Of a stretch of DNA of 64,000 nucleotides, positions 1 to 11,668 are shown one piece after another (the first letter of the stretch is position 1; each line of letters opens with the position of its first letter). The DNA lies in NCBI GenBank assembly GCA_949825045.1, contig OX463812.1, positions 17,541,956-17,605,955 on the forward strand. Direction: 5' to 3'. Both the position numbers and the translations under genes were made by a program. This DNA is from Argyresthia goedartella (Eukaryota > Arthropoda > Insecta > Lepidoptera > Argyresthiidae). The notes beneath the pieces were generated by a model. That model worked only from the letters and a program-made list of their open reading frames with translations. It had not been told where the DNA came from and made no database searches.

Positions 1-312
1 TCCGCAATGGGCATTGTCCAATAATTTTAGGTTTCATTGATATTTTTGCTATGGGTAGGAATAAAACGTTTGTATGTATCTCGTTAGGTACCTAGGTACG
101 TGTAGATTGTAAATTAAAGTAGGTACAACCAGATTCATTAAAGAAACGATTCTAAAATGGCGTCTTGTACTGACTTGCATTGACAGCGACAGCTTGTAGG
201 GTCAACAAAAAAACAGGATGCAGGGGCGAATAGTGTTCTAGATTGCTCCATCACTCAAGTAAATAACTAGGAGTCTATAAATTTCTACATATTTTTTACA
301 TAATTCTACCAC

Positions 313-407
313 GTTCCAGAACAGCATCGAACATTCTAGATAACCAGAATCCCATATGCAACATCTAGAAAGATCGATAAAGATCTCGAAGTTTCTGGAA
401 ATGCTTC
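313..407 (+). promoter_or_regulatory. Heat-shock-element-like cluster upstream of P-type transposase (copy 1)
   Basis: Alternating GAA/TTC pentamers are clustered here. TTCCAGAA lies at 314-321. GAACATTC lies at 329-336 and is followed by a near-match GAT. GAAGTTTCTGGAA at 388-400 is three perfect contiguous units (nGAAnnTTCnnGAAn), with another TTC at 405. Three contiguous units is the classical minimal binding site of heat-shock factor. A TATA-like GTATAAG lies near 469 and the THAP ATG is at 642. Function is inferred. The site could belong to the transposon's own promoter or to a heat-shock promoter into which it inserted. Confidence 0.5.
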
Positions 408-641
408 GCCAGGTTCACTTCAAACAAATCAGCGACAACAGCCGCACACACACAGCTACATTGCATTCCGTATAAGCACACGCCACCACACGCACACATT
501 GCCAAGTTTCGGGTTGTTTCGGGTGGTACGAGACGAGGCTATGCAATGCATGCGACGAGTCAACGTCATTCGTCCGGGCGGCACGTGTTAACTTGTTTGT
601 GTGATTTGCGCGCAGATTATTATTTATTATTTTCATGCAAG

Positions 642-2861
642 ATGAGTAAATATTGTGCAGTATACGGTTGCCTCAATAAAGATTCTACAAATAAGGATCT
701 AGCATTTTTCAAAGTACCCCGAGATAAGGAAATGTGAGTATCCATCCATACTATAGTACCTATATTGTTTGTAAAGTAAGTTTTAGGTTTTGCATCGGTG
801 AAATGAGAACACAAAAATGCTACTTTACTAACTCTAATCGCTAATAATAATAACTTATAGGCATACGACCTTGTGTTTACAATACGTAGGTATATAAAAA
901 GCTTTTAGATAACTTGCAATGTATGTTGTTCTACTTATGTAGGTATGTTTGGTCGGGTGGAATCTTGCAACTTAATTTTCAAGCAGATATTTTTTTAACC
1001 GATTGAGCTGTAATTTTGCATTAATATAAACTCGGGTAACAGTCCCAGTAGGTAACTATAATTACCTATAGCGTCCTACACCAAAGTATTTTTTGTTCAG
1101 CGATTTTCTTTGTGATACGCGCATTCGTGATCGTCTAGAGGGGGGAGTTGCGGGATGCGGGGGGGAGGAGAGGGGGGAGTTGGGTTCAAATAAAAGGTTT
1201 ATTTTCGACCGAGCGAGCGAAGCGCGCTAAGCGTCTCCGTTTCAGCATTGGGCAAAAATGCTTTTGTATGCATTTCTTTCAATATTTTTTACTTTTAATT
1301 GTATCTACTAATTTACATTGTTTCAGACGCTTAAAGTGGCTGAAATTGATGGACCGTGAGGATTTGATTAATTCAACTACCCAATCTACACGTGTTTGTG
1401 AGATACATTTTAACCACCGGGACATCAGAGAAAATCCAGCTCGAAAATTACTAGAGAAGGGATGTACTCCATGCTTGCATCTACCAAACCTAACTAAACT
1501 AGATGAAGAAACACAGACTGAAATACGCATCACTGACTTTTCAAGCCAAACTGTTTCCAGTGCCATAGATTCCTCAAGCCAAACTACAGATTCCACTTCA
1601 GACCAAAAAACACTCACTTCGGACCAAGGACCTGACACTTCGAAACAAGGAACCGACGCTCAAGAAATAAATAATATGCGTAAAACATCGGAGACTAAAA
1701 CTCAAACCTCTGTTCAGCTTTCTGCAGATACTCCTCGTAAAAGAAAACTTCAATCTGACGTATTAGGTTTAAAGAAACGGTTAAAAATGTCAGAGGCAGG
1801 AGATTCGCAAAAAGAAATGTTCCTTAAATTATGTGATCGATTGTTGTCCACAAAATTAGCAGAACTGGTTAAAGCCAATCTAACTTTGAAGTCAGGTGCA
1901 AGAGGGAACCGATACAGTCTTGCCTATAAAATGTTTTGCTTGAGTCTATATTACGTTAGCCCACAAGCTTATCGATTATTAGGACAAACTCTTAGTTTGC
2001 CATCGAGACTTACGTTAAATAGAGTCTATATCCCCATCTTCACCCAAATAAATGATGATTTGTTGTCAGTGCTGAGGTTAAAAGTAAATAATATGTCTGA
2101 GCGTGAAAAGCATTGCTCTATCGTCGTGGATGCAATGAGTCTGAAAACTAATCTGTTTTATGACATTAAAAACGATAAGATAATTGGGTTTCACGAGATA
2201 GATGGTGTACAGTCACCAACACCAGCAAAGTATGCTCTAGTAGTTCTAGTACGGGGTATTTTTATTAAATGGTCACAGCCAATAGGGTTCGCATTGTTAT
2301 CCAATTGTAAAAATGACAATGACATTTCAAAGTGGATTGATAAAATAATATCGAAACTATTTGAAATTGGGCTAAAAATTCGAGTAATGGTATCAGATCT
2401 TGGACCAGATCTATTAAGTGCAACTAAGAAAAGAGGGATTTCTACAGACAAAACATATTTTGAAGTGAATGGTAATAAAATCTATTACATTTTTGATGCA
2501 CCTCATTTAATCAAATTAGTCCGCAATAAGTTACTGAAATACGACTTCCACTTTCAAAATGATGCTGTGGCAAAATTTGAACACATCAAAAAATTTTACG
2601 ATCTAGATAAAGAAAATCGTTTAGGCAAGCATATAAATTAACTGACAGCCACATTAGACCATCCAACTTTGAAAAAATGAAGGTTAGTTTTGCGACCCAG
2701 CTTTTGAGTCGAACTGTAGCATCCGGACTATCGTGCTATGTAGATTTTGGAATAATAGAGCAATCAGCTAAGCATACTGTAGAGTTTGTTAAAAAAAATA
2801 ATGACCTTTTTGACGTTCTCAATTCTTCAACACTGCAACAAAGCAATACAAACAAAAATGC
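642..2861 (+). pseudogene. THAP-domain P-type transposase, frameshifted and truncated copy
   Basis: This is the same gene as at 4632-7816. Exon 1 (642-733) encodes the first half of a THAP C2CH zinc finger (CAVYGC start). A GT-AG intron spans 734-1326, and exon 2 starts at 1327 and supplies the conserved Trp and the C-x2-H half. Relative to the intact copy it lacks three bases near 1467, which removes one Thr. It also lacks one base in the A-run near 2613, which shifts the frame and stops translation at 2641. Coding similarity resumes in another frame (2677 on) until the repeat ends at 2861, so the second half of the catalytic domain, including the acidic residue of the NQDxxExFFG motif, is absent. 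It is probably non-functional, though it retains the DNA-binding domain and two catalytic Asp. Confidence 0.9.
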
Positions 2862-2934
2862 GGTGCCTTCAGCGTAAGGTAAGTGAAGGTTTCATTTTTT
2901 GGTTTTATATTTTTTATTTTGTTTTTCCTTTCAG

Positions 2935-3650
2935 GTAGATTAACGGATTTGGATGGAGGCTTAGGCCAGTTAGAAGAATCTTGCAGAGGATACGGAGAGC
3001 CCTGTCACAACAAGGATGCAGCATGAACGAGTTGAGGATCGACGCCTCTAGATGCTAAGTCAGCCGGATTCAGGGTGCCCGGCACATGATTCCAACAAGC
3101 AGAAGCAGGAGTCAATTCTTGAATTTCGCCTATCCTGTTAGACACAAAGGTCTGAAAATGACGAGAGAGGCTGTTAATCCATCCTAGTGCAATTAAAGAG
3201 TCAACCCAATAAAATACCTTTTCCACCTTGCAGCGAAGAGTTTTAATTACCTTATCTACCAAAACCTTTCTAGTATCGCCAATGGAACGAACATATATGC
3301 ACGCAGCATAAGAGTCCTCAGATGCATCTGAAAATGCATGTAATTCAATCCTAGTTGAATTATGACTCAAGATACATCTGGGAATTTTTAGATCCGATAA
3401 ACTGCTCAATCCGGTTACAAAATTAAGCTAATGTTCGCATTTCTTGAGGAACCACGTCATCCCATTCAAGTTGGCGATTAAGCCACAGTTTCTGTAAGAC
3501 TAACTTTGGTATGATGGTACATAGGCTTAATAAACCGAGAGGGTCAAATATTTTTGAAGAATCCGACAAGATCGATCTCTTTGTAATGTTTGTGTTGACA
3601 TCAATATCTACAGTAAATTGAAATCCATCGGAAGAAGGATGCCATATCAA
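2935..3650 (-). pseudogene. BEL/Pao retrotransposon pol fragment (RT end, RNase H, integrase start)
   Basis: Reading on the minus strand, 3650-3423 carries the typical Pao stretch with ITKRxILS and IFDPLGLL after the reverse transcriptase. 3409-3005 carries the RNase H region (FSDASEDSYAA, the YWVDSxIALGWI segment, HVPGTLNPADLASRG). A third frame at about 3000-2937 continues with the DSSNWPKPPS segment that precedes the integrase. At least two frameshifts separate these pieces. The RNase H is internally shortened: the block between the first Asp motif and the WVDS motif, usually about 50 residues with the KxRVAPLK motif, is missing. It lies between the two P-type transposase copies, so it is either the partner sequence of the duplication junction or an older neighbour. 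Confidence 0.85.
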
Positions 3651-3654
3651 TTAG

Positions 3655-3990
3655 CGTAGAAGCTGTAGCAGTTAGATCAAATGCCTTTGGGGAAGGTAAA
3701 GTGTTTCCTTCGAAGACAACTGGTCGCCAGCTCGCATGTCAAGGCATGCAAATGTGAAAACGTTATTTACTTGTAACAAAGTATATATTTTGAATCTATC
3801 AACTGATACAATCATGAGAAGGGTCGCGCGTGCTTCTCGCTCTGTGATATATTGGTGACATGGCGGCAGCGCAGGCGGCGGTCCAACCGTAGGACCCCCC
3901 CTCAGTTCGTCCCCTTCAGCCCAACATTGTCCGGCTTGGACAGTGTTGTTTTTATAGGTAATTCCTACTGTAGTTCCCTTACTTAATACT
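3655..3990. other. Spacer with possible LTR-like sequence between BEL fragment and second P copy
   Basis: A 110-codon minus-strand frame crosses this stretch into copy 2, but it shows no recognisable domain and I do not call it a gene. On the minus strand the stretch contains TATAAAAACAAC followed by TGTTGGGCTGAAG, which resembles a BEL LTR start, but no second LTR is visible to confirm it. Confidence 0.3.
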
Positions 3991-6855
3991 TCCGCAATGG
4001 GCATTGTCCAATAATTTTAGGTTTCATTGATATTTTTGCTATGGGTAGGAATAAAACGTTTGTATGTATCTCGTTAGGTACCTAGGTACGTGTAGATTGT
4101 AAATTAAAGTAGGTACAACCAGATTCATTAAAGAAACGATTCTAAAATGGCGTCTTGTACTGACTTGCATTGACAGCGACAGCTTGTAGGGTCAACAAAA
4201 AAACAGGATGCAGGGGCGAATAGTGTTCTAGATTGCTCCATCACTCAAGTAAATAACTAGGAGTCTATAAATTTCTACATATTTTTTACATAATTCTACC
4301 ACGTTCCAGAACAGCATCGAACATTCTAGATAACCAGAATCCCATATGCAACATCTAGAAAGATCGATAAAGATCTCGAAGTTTCTGGAAATGCTTCGCC
4401 AGGTTCACTTCAAACAAATCAGCGACAACAGCCGCACACACACAGCTACATTGCATTCCGTATAAGCACACGCCACCACACGCACACATTGCCAAGTTTC
4501 GGGTTGTTTCGGGTGGTACGAGACGAGGCTATGCAATGCATGCGACGAGTCAACGTCATTCGTCCGGGCGGCACGTGTTAACTTGTTTGTGTGATTTGCG
4601 CGCAGATTATTATTTATTATTTTCATGCAAGATGAGTAAATATTGTGCAGTATACGGTTGCCTCAATAAAGATTCTACAAATAAGGATCTAGCATTTTTC
4701 AAAGTACCCCGAGATAAGGAAATGTGAGTATCCATCCATACTATAGTACCTATATTGTTTGTAAAGTAAGTTTTAGGTTTTGCATCGGTGAAATGAGAAC
4801 ACAAAAATGCTACTTTACTAACTCTAATCGCTAATAATAATAACTTATAGGCATACGACCTTGTGTTTACAATACGTAGGTATATAAAAAGCTTTTAGAT
4901 AACTTGCAATGTATGTTGTTCTACTTATGTAGGTATGTTTGGTCGGGTGGAATCTTGCAACTTAATTTTCAAGCAGATATTTTTTTAACCGATTGAGCTG
5001 TAATTTTGCATTAATATAAACTCGGGTAACAGTCCCAGTAGGTAACTATAATTACCTATAGCGTCCTACACCAAAGTATTTTTTGTTCAGCGATTTTCTT
5101 TGTGATACGCGCATTCGTGATCGTCTAGAGGGGGGAGTTGCGGGATGCGGGGGGGAGGAGAGGGGGGAGTTGGGTTCAAATAAAAGGTTTATTTTCGACC
5201 GAGCGAGCGAAGCGCGCTAAGCGTCTCCGTTTCAGCATTGGGCAAAAATGCTTTTGTATGCATTTCTTTCAATATTTTTTACTTTTAATTGTATCTACTA
5301 ATTTACATTGTTTCAGACGCTTAAAGTGGCTGAAATTGATGGACCGTGAGGATTTGATTAATTCAACTACCCAATCTACACGTGTTTGTGAGATACATTT
5401 TAACCACCGGGACATCAGAGAAAATCCAGCTCGAAAATTACTAGAGAAGGGATGTACTACTCCATGCTTGCATCTACCAAACCTAACTAAACTAGATGAA
5501 GAAACACAGACTGAAATACGCATCACTGACTTTTCAAGCCAAACTGTTTCCAGTGCCATAGATTCCTCAAGCCAAACTACAGATTCCACTTCAGACCAAA
5601 AAACACTCACTTCGGACCAAGGACCTGACACTTCGAAACAAGGAACCGACGCTCAAGAAATAAATAATATGCGTAAAACATCGGAGACTAAAACTCAAAC
5701 CTCTGTTCAGCTTTCTGCAGATACTCCTCGTAAAAGAAAACTTCAATCTGACGTATTAGGTTTAAAGAAACGGTTAAAAATGTCAGAGGCAGGAGATTCG
5801 CAAAAAGAAATGTTCCTTAAATTATGTGATCGATTGTTGTCCACAAAATTAGCAGAACTGGTTAAAGCCAATCTAACTTTGAAGTCAGGTGCAAGAGGGA
5901 ACCGATACAGTCTTGCCTATAAAATGTTTTGCTTGAGTCTATATTACGTTAGCCCACAAGCTTATCGATTATTAGGACAAACTCTTAGTTTGCCATCGAG
6001 ACTTACGTTAAATAGAGTCTATATCCCCATCTTCACCCAAATAAATGATGATTTGTTGTCAGTGCTGAGGTTAAAAGTAAATAATATGTCTGAGCGTGAA
6101 AAGCATTGCTCTATCGTCGTGGATGCAATGAGTCTGAAAACTAATCTGTTTTATGACATTAAAAACGATAAGATAATTGGGTTTCACGAGATAGATGGTG
6201 TACAGTCACCAACACCAGCAAAGTATGCTCTAGTAGTTCTAGTACGGGGTATTTTTATTAAATGGTCACAGCCAATAGGGTTCGCATTGTTATCCAATTG
6301 TAAAAATGACAATGACATTTCAAAGTGGATTGATAAAATAATATCGAAACTATTTGAAATTGGGCTAAAAATTCGAGTAATGGTATCAGATCTTGGACCA
6401 GATCTATTAAGTGCAACTAAGAAAAGAGGGATTTCTACAGACAAAACATATTTTGAAGTGAATGGTAATAAAATCTATTACATTTTTGATGCACCTCATT
6501 TAATCAAATTAGTCCGCAATAAGTTACTGAAATACGACTTCCACTTTCAAAATGATGCTGTGGCAAAATTTGAACACATCAAAAAATTTTACGATCTAGA
6601 TAAAGAAAAAACGTTTAGGCAAGCATATAAATTAACTGACAGCCACATTAGACCATCCAACTTTGAAAAAATGAAGGTTAGTTTTGCGACCCAGCTTTTG
6701 AGTCGAACTGTAGCATCCGGACTATCGTGCTATGTAGATTTTGGAATAATAGAGCAATCAGCTAAGCATACTGTAGAGTTTGTTAAAAAAAATAATGACC
6801 TTTTTGACGTTCTCAATTCTTCAACACTGCAACAAAGCAATACAAACAAAAATGC
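3991..6855 (+). repeat. Tandem duplication, copy 2
   Basis: Matches window positions 1-2861 (offset 3,990, then 3,993, then 3,994 after the two indels). Beyond 6855 this copy continues into the rest of the transposase gene, so copy 2 is the fuller version. Confidence 0.95.
4303..4397 (+). promoter_or_regulatory. Heat-shock-element-like cluster upstream of P-type transposase (copy 2)
   Basis: Identical to the cluster in copy 1. It includes the uninterrupted three-unit element GAAGTTTCTGGAA at 4378-4390, here lying about 240 bp upstream of the intact transposase ATG. Its role is inferred from the motif only. Confidence 0.5.
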
Positions 6856-7816
6856 ATTCTGTGGAAGTCAATTACAAATTGATTTCTTTAATGAAATACT
6901 TATGTTGTTTCGAACGTTGAAACTTATCAACCCTCAAACAGGATCCGACGTCACCAAAACCGTGAAATTCATTCACGGCGTTCAAATAACTATCATATCC
7001 ATTATAAATTTATTCAAAGATTTACAACAAGAAGGTTTTAGTTTTTTACTGACCAGAAAAATAAATCAGGACGTAATAGAACAGTTTTTCGGAAAAATCC
7101 GTACGAAAAATGGTATGTCCACGGAGCCAACAAGCAGACAATTCATATCTGCATTTCGAAAGCTTTTATTTGCTGATATGGTTCAGGCACCTAAAGAAGG
7201 AAATTGTACTGCAGAATTATCTAAATTCGTTTTGGGCTTAAACGATTTTAAAAGGGGTGTTGAAAACAATAATATTAATAGCGCCGATCCTAACGTTGAT
7301 GGCACTACTACTGTATTACCAGCTAATGAATTACGCGAAATCGTACGTGCAGATTACACAAATTTTGATGTCCCAGAACAAAATGCATTTTTTAATGTTT
7401 GTGGAGCTTTGCTAAAAAAGTGTATTCAGAAACACGACTGCAGATTGCTGAAATCGTATGTAGAAGATCAACCTTCTAATTTAAGTGTCCAGTCAATGTA
7501 CGTTAATAATAGAAATTACACGGCCGAGAAAAATTTACTGGTAGTGCCACCTGAAAGTTTTGTTAAAAATATTGAGAGGATGGAACAAGTATTCAAAAAG
7601 GAGTTCGAAAAAGAACACATCAATTGTAAAATTGGTATGACCATTTATGACGCAATAAAGGACATACAATTTTCAATGCCTTGTCCATGCTTTCCAAAGC
7701 AATATTTACAAAAACTATTTATAAGAATGAGAATTTATTTTACGTTAAGTAACAATAATAAAGCCTTCCGCACCAGCCGAAATCGCCGCAAGTACTTTTC
7801 TGTGTCAAATTTATAG
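4632..7816 (+). CDS. THAP-domain P-type transposase (THAP9-like), intact two-exon gene
   Basis: A P-superfamily DDE transposase that would act in the nucleus, binding element ends through an N-terminal THAP zinc finger and cutting and pasting DNA with an RNase H-like core. Exon 1 is 4632-4723 (ATG SKYCAVYGC). The donor GTGAGT starts at 4724, the acceptor TTTCAG ends at 5316, and exon 2 is 5317-7816. The splice joins in frame to give 863 residues. The THAP pattern is visible: C-x4-C, a Trp near residue 34, then CEIHF. A basic stretch (PRKRKL) near 160 resembles a nuclear localisation signal. Probable catalytic residues are Asp300 (VVDAM), Asp389 (VSDLG) and Glu619 in NQDVIEQFFG, with the family motif FDAPHLIK between; the spacing resembles human THAP9. 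The long open frame upstream of 5317 in the same phase is intron. No terminal inverted repeats were found with confidence. Confidence 0.9.
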
Positions 7817-8781
7817 ATATTTATTTTAATAAAAAATAACCATGTATAATTTTTGTAGTATAATTTTACTTGCATTATATTTTATAAAGAAATAATAACT
7901 TTTTATAATGATTTTTAATAAAGAACGGGATGTTTCAGTTCGCGTATTCTAAAAAGGTCAGGCCTGAAGCGCGCCGGGAGCGAGTTTCGCATTATGCAGT
8001 CTTTTTTCACGTTTGCCTAACTTCAGACATGATCTTTTTACAATACGCGAAGTATACCCTCTCCAAGCGGCACTCAGAGACAGAATACGGGGCATCACCT
8101 GTAAGTAGGTACTTGTTTTACCGTGCAGCGAGCGACGAGCGACGACGCAACAAATCCGCACCGCAACCCGCGGCGCTAAGCGACAACCCTAGCCGTTTGA
8201 GCAAGAGTAGGTAGTTATCATGCGAACAGGGGCCTAGTGAACTTACTATTTCTTATTTATACTATGCTAGAATATTCGATGCCCGTGTGTTTACATTCTG
8301 AACTTTAAATTAGGGTTCCGCGGTAGAATTATTTATGTCACCGTGGTTCCGTGGTTTCTTTATTGATGGCGTATACAGGTTGGTTTGGTTACTTTTTTGG
8401 CCGGCATGCGTGCCGGGGTTGCTACGTCGTCGGACGGTGGATCGACCCCATAAAAGGGGCGGGACTTACGAACTTTAAAAACCATAGTCGGATTGCGGTT
8501 TTTAACAATATATTCAAATAATTATTTGCTATTTTTTATTCATTTACACATGGTGCCCATAACACGCCTCTTAGAAGATAGGTATCATTGTCATCAAAGA
8601 TTATATAATTTTTTCCTTTTTTTTAATGAAGATGGCAAAGAGAACCCCAATATAAATACGTTGTTTTAACACAGAGTGAATTCGATTTATTTATAGTGAA
8701 TACAAAAGCTTATTCCCACTCACAATTCGTTTCGTTCACAAAGAGTTTAAAAATGTTAATTTTAATTGTCTTTTTTTTACA
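7817..8781. other. AT-rich 3' flank and spacer, no gene seen
   Basis: The first 110 bases after the transposase stop contain AATAAA-type signals (AATAAAGA near 7917) that could serve as poly(A) signals. Then follows GC-richer sequence with small stem-loops (GGCCGGCATGCGTGCCGG near 8400; CCCCATAAAAGGGG near 8450). The short frames here resemble no family I know. A first THAP exon for the next transposase remnant was looked for here and not found. Confidence 0.4.
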
Positions 8782-10986
8782 GGCGCCGGACATGGTTCGA
8801 AATAATGGGTAGGCCTGATTTATTAACAATTCAAACAAAGTCCGCTTGGCATTTTGATTGCTCGCTACATTTTGACAACTCTATGATACATTACGTACCA
8901 CAGCTGAAACCTGATGCGGTACCCACAAAATCACTACTAGATCAACCAACTACTTCCAACCTCAATACAAACAAAGACTGTAAAAATGTGTCGACTCAAA
9001 CGAAAGAATCATTTATCAACGTTCAGTTCAGCAGTTACCATTAAGGGGCCTGATAAGAAGTCAACATGTATACAAACTACGTCAGACAACGCTAGCGATA
9101 CTACTACACAAACAACACAAGAGCTTTCGTCTTATACACCCAGGAAACGTAAACTTCGAGTTGAACATAAGGAGACAGAAAAAAGAAGAAGGAAGCTTCA
9201 GCATGAATTCAATAGAATACAAAAAGAAATCCAATCAAAAGCATCTGAATGCTACAAAAATTTCATTTTCAATAGTGAAGATGAAATGACTAAAAGATTT
9301 GTCAAACTTATTGAGTGGCAAAAGAATCTGAAAAACAACTCTAAAGGAAACCGCTAAGATCCAGAGTACAAACTTTTTGCGCTAAATTTACACTTTTCCA
9401 GTCCTCAAACATACCGATGTCTGAAAACATTCTTACACCTCCCGAGTGAATCTACCCTCCAACGTTTTAATATGGTTATTCCCCCTAAATTTGAAGACCG
9501 TATTTTAATCTTTTTGGAAGCAAAACTGAAGTCTTTGCCGAAAATTCAAAATATTGCACATTATTTATAGACGAAATGGTGCTCAAACGGCACTTACATT
9601 ATGACACTAATGGGGATGAACGAATAGACTTACATAATATAAATGGTTAAGTCAGCAAAGAGGTCGCTTCACATGGCTGTGTGATAATGCTTCGAGGTAT
9701 AGTTGAAAATTGGAAACAACCTATTGCATATTCCTTTTTAGCTTCACCTAAACATTATAAAGAACTAGAAGAGTGGTTGGATGAGGTGTTTTTTAATTGT
9801 TTGACATAGGGATAGAAGTATAGGCAATCGTTTCAGACCAGGGCTCAAATTTTGCAAAATATGACAAAGAAGTAAAAAATATCACATCCGAAAAGCCGTA
9901 TTTCATGCTACAAGATAGAAAAATTTACTACATATTTGTTACTCCGCACTTGTTAAAGTGTATCAGAAACAACCTACTTTCAAACGATTTTATTTATGAA
10001 GGCAAAAGAATTTCGTGGAAATACATAGAAAAATTATATTCTGAACAAAAGCAAAAAGACTTACGATTGAATCCTAAAGTGACTGAGAAACATATTGATC
10101 CTAACAATTTTCAAAAAATGCGGGTAAAGTATGCGGCCCAAATATTTAGCCGATCGTTCTTGTCAGCAATCATAGCTTACCAGAAGAGGCTCAATATACC
10201 GCAGACTTTATAGAAGAAATCAATAACATATTTGATGTCCTAAACTCTAGCAAAGTTTCATGTCCTAACAAGTATCAAAAAGCATTTTCGATGAAGCAGT
10301 ATCAGATTTGATTATTAGAAGAAGCTGCAGTAATGTTACGAGAAAATGATAGCCATAGACAAAAAGACAGGAAGAAATAAAACTAACAAAATTCAAACTT
10401 TTAAAAACAGACAAATTACTATTAGATCTCTAACAATGTTAAGCAAAGATTTACAGGAAAAGGGAATAAAATTTATATTTACACGACGTTTAAACCAAGA
10501 CTGCCTGGAAAACTTCTTCGGAGCTGTCAGACAACAGGGAGGCAACTGCAGAGACCCCACCCCTATCCAGTTCACAAGAGCGTTTTCTAAATTTTTCTCA
10601 GCAATATGTTGCAAAATTCACGTACTAGTAACTGCCAAGAAGATATTTGTGACTTGCTTCAGAGGTCTGATACCACCTCATTTTTTGAACGAAAATCGGG
10701 CCCAGCGCACAAGGAAAGAACACCTTCAGCGATTGCCTTAAACGGCGAAACCGAATACCGATTTGATTTTCCTGCGAAAAATGCGTTGACCTATGTATCA
10801 GGGTATGTATTGTATAAGTGTAGTAAAAAACATAACTGCACTAGCTTCAATGCTTTGTTACAGGAGAAACCTAATGTTGATGAAACTACTCTGTATACTC
10901 ATTTTAAAGCCTATAACAAAGATTCATCTTTTTATGGCGGGCTAAAAGTCCCACCTGAAACGTTTATAATTATATTGAAGAGTTAG
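8782..10986 (+). pseudogene. Second, diverged THAP/P-type transposase remnant
   Basis: Starts at a splice acceptor (poly-T then TTTACAG, ending at about 8781) in the same phase and at the same protein position as the intron of the intact gene: acceptor, then R-x-x-W-x-x-I-M. The first THAP exon is missing. Recognisable pieces follow in shifting frames: SxxTPRKRKL linker (about 9130), coiled-coil-like Lys/Arg-rich stretch, a VSDQG-type Asp motif (about 9840), TPHLLKxIRN (9930), FTRRLNQDCLENFFGAVR (about 10480, catalytic Glu kept), and a C-terminal KKHNC/VPPETF block (10800-10970). At least six frameshifts or stops interrupt it. It is a different family from the tandem copies, not a degraded third copy. 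Confidence 0.85.
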
Positions 10987-11660
10987 AAAAATAATTTTTA
11001 AATAATTTTGACAACGTCATAATGAATCAGCCTGGTAGCATCATATTACATTCAAAAACCGTTGATTTTCCGTCACTTTGCTCCTGTTTTCCTTATGATT
11101 ATTTTTTTTAATTATTTACGCGATTTAGGATATTTTCTACTATAAAATTTAATAACAGAGAATTCCGAGAAACGAAAAAAAATATAAATCATTATATAAA
11201 ACTGAAACATATTTGATTAACTAATAAAAAATATAGTTGATTCGCAACATTTGTTTTATTACAATAATCACCATAGGTACAACCCTAGCGCATTCTTACG
11301 ATGACGCGTTGGCACGTGAGTCGCACGGTGGCCAACACAGTCTCGAGCGCGTAATTATGGTACATTTCTTCTCGTCTTGAGCAGCAGGTATTATTATTAA
11401 GATTTTGTAGGCTATTATAGAGTAGGTATTTTCGCTTTTGTATGGGAGTGATGCATCTGTTACGTAGTAACTATTTATTAATCTGTGGTACAGTCGCCTT
11501 TGCCCAAAAGTATACCTATCGAGTGAATCCTGCCTATACTGGTTGCATACTCTTAAGCGCAGGCGACCTTTAATGTGTATTTGGGAATAAAATAAAAGAG
11601 ATTATGCACATATCCGATATTTTTATGGGTTTTTTTTTATTGGTTGTAATGTTGTTAATC
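10987..11660. other. AT-rich spacer without recognised genes
   Basis: No open frame of note and no structure I can name. It presumably contains the 3' end of the decayed P-type element, but I could not locate an inverted repeat. Confidence 0.4.
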
Positions 11661-11668
11661 AGTTTAAT

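Larger units (their letters stand above)
1..2861 (+). repeat. Tandem duplication, copy 1 (period 3,990 bp)
   Basis: The sequence from the first base matches the sequence starting at 3991 almost base for base until 2861, where the two diverge (GCGGTGCC here against GCATTCTG in copy 2). I see only two differences that change length: copy 2 has three extra bases near 5457, and one extra base in an A-run near 6608. The left border of the duplication is not visible because the window starts inside it. Near identity, including the intron and 5' region, implies a very recent duplication or an assembly or haplotype artefact. Confidence 0.95.

Noticed and set aside
1148..1326. N-terminal extension of the transposase reading frame (MRDAGGRRGG...)
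   Set aside because: This part is intron: a consensus acceptor at 1321-1326 and the upstream THAP exon with its donor rebuild the zinc finger only if it is removed.
2879..2934. A 56-bp perfect GT-AG mini-intron (GTAAGT ... TTTCAG) just after the truncated transposase
   Set aside because: It lies at a duplication junction next to an opposite-strand BEL fragment, with no coding sequence on the plus strand after it. Probably coincidence.
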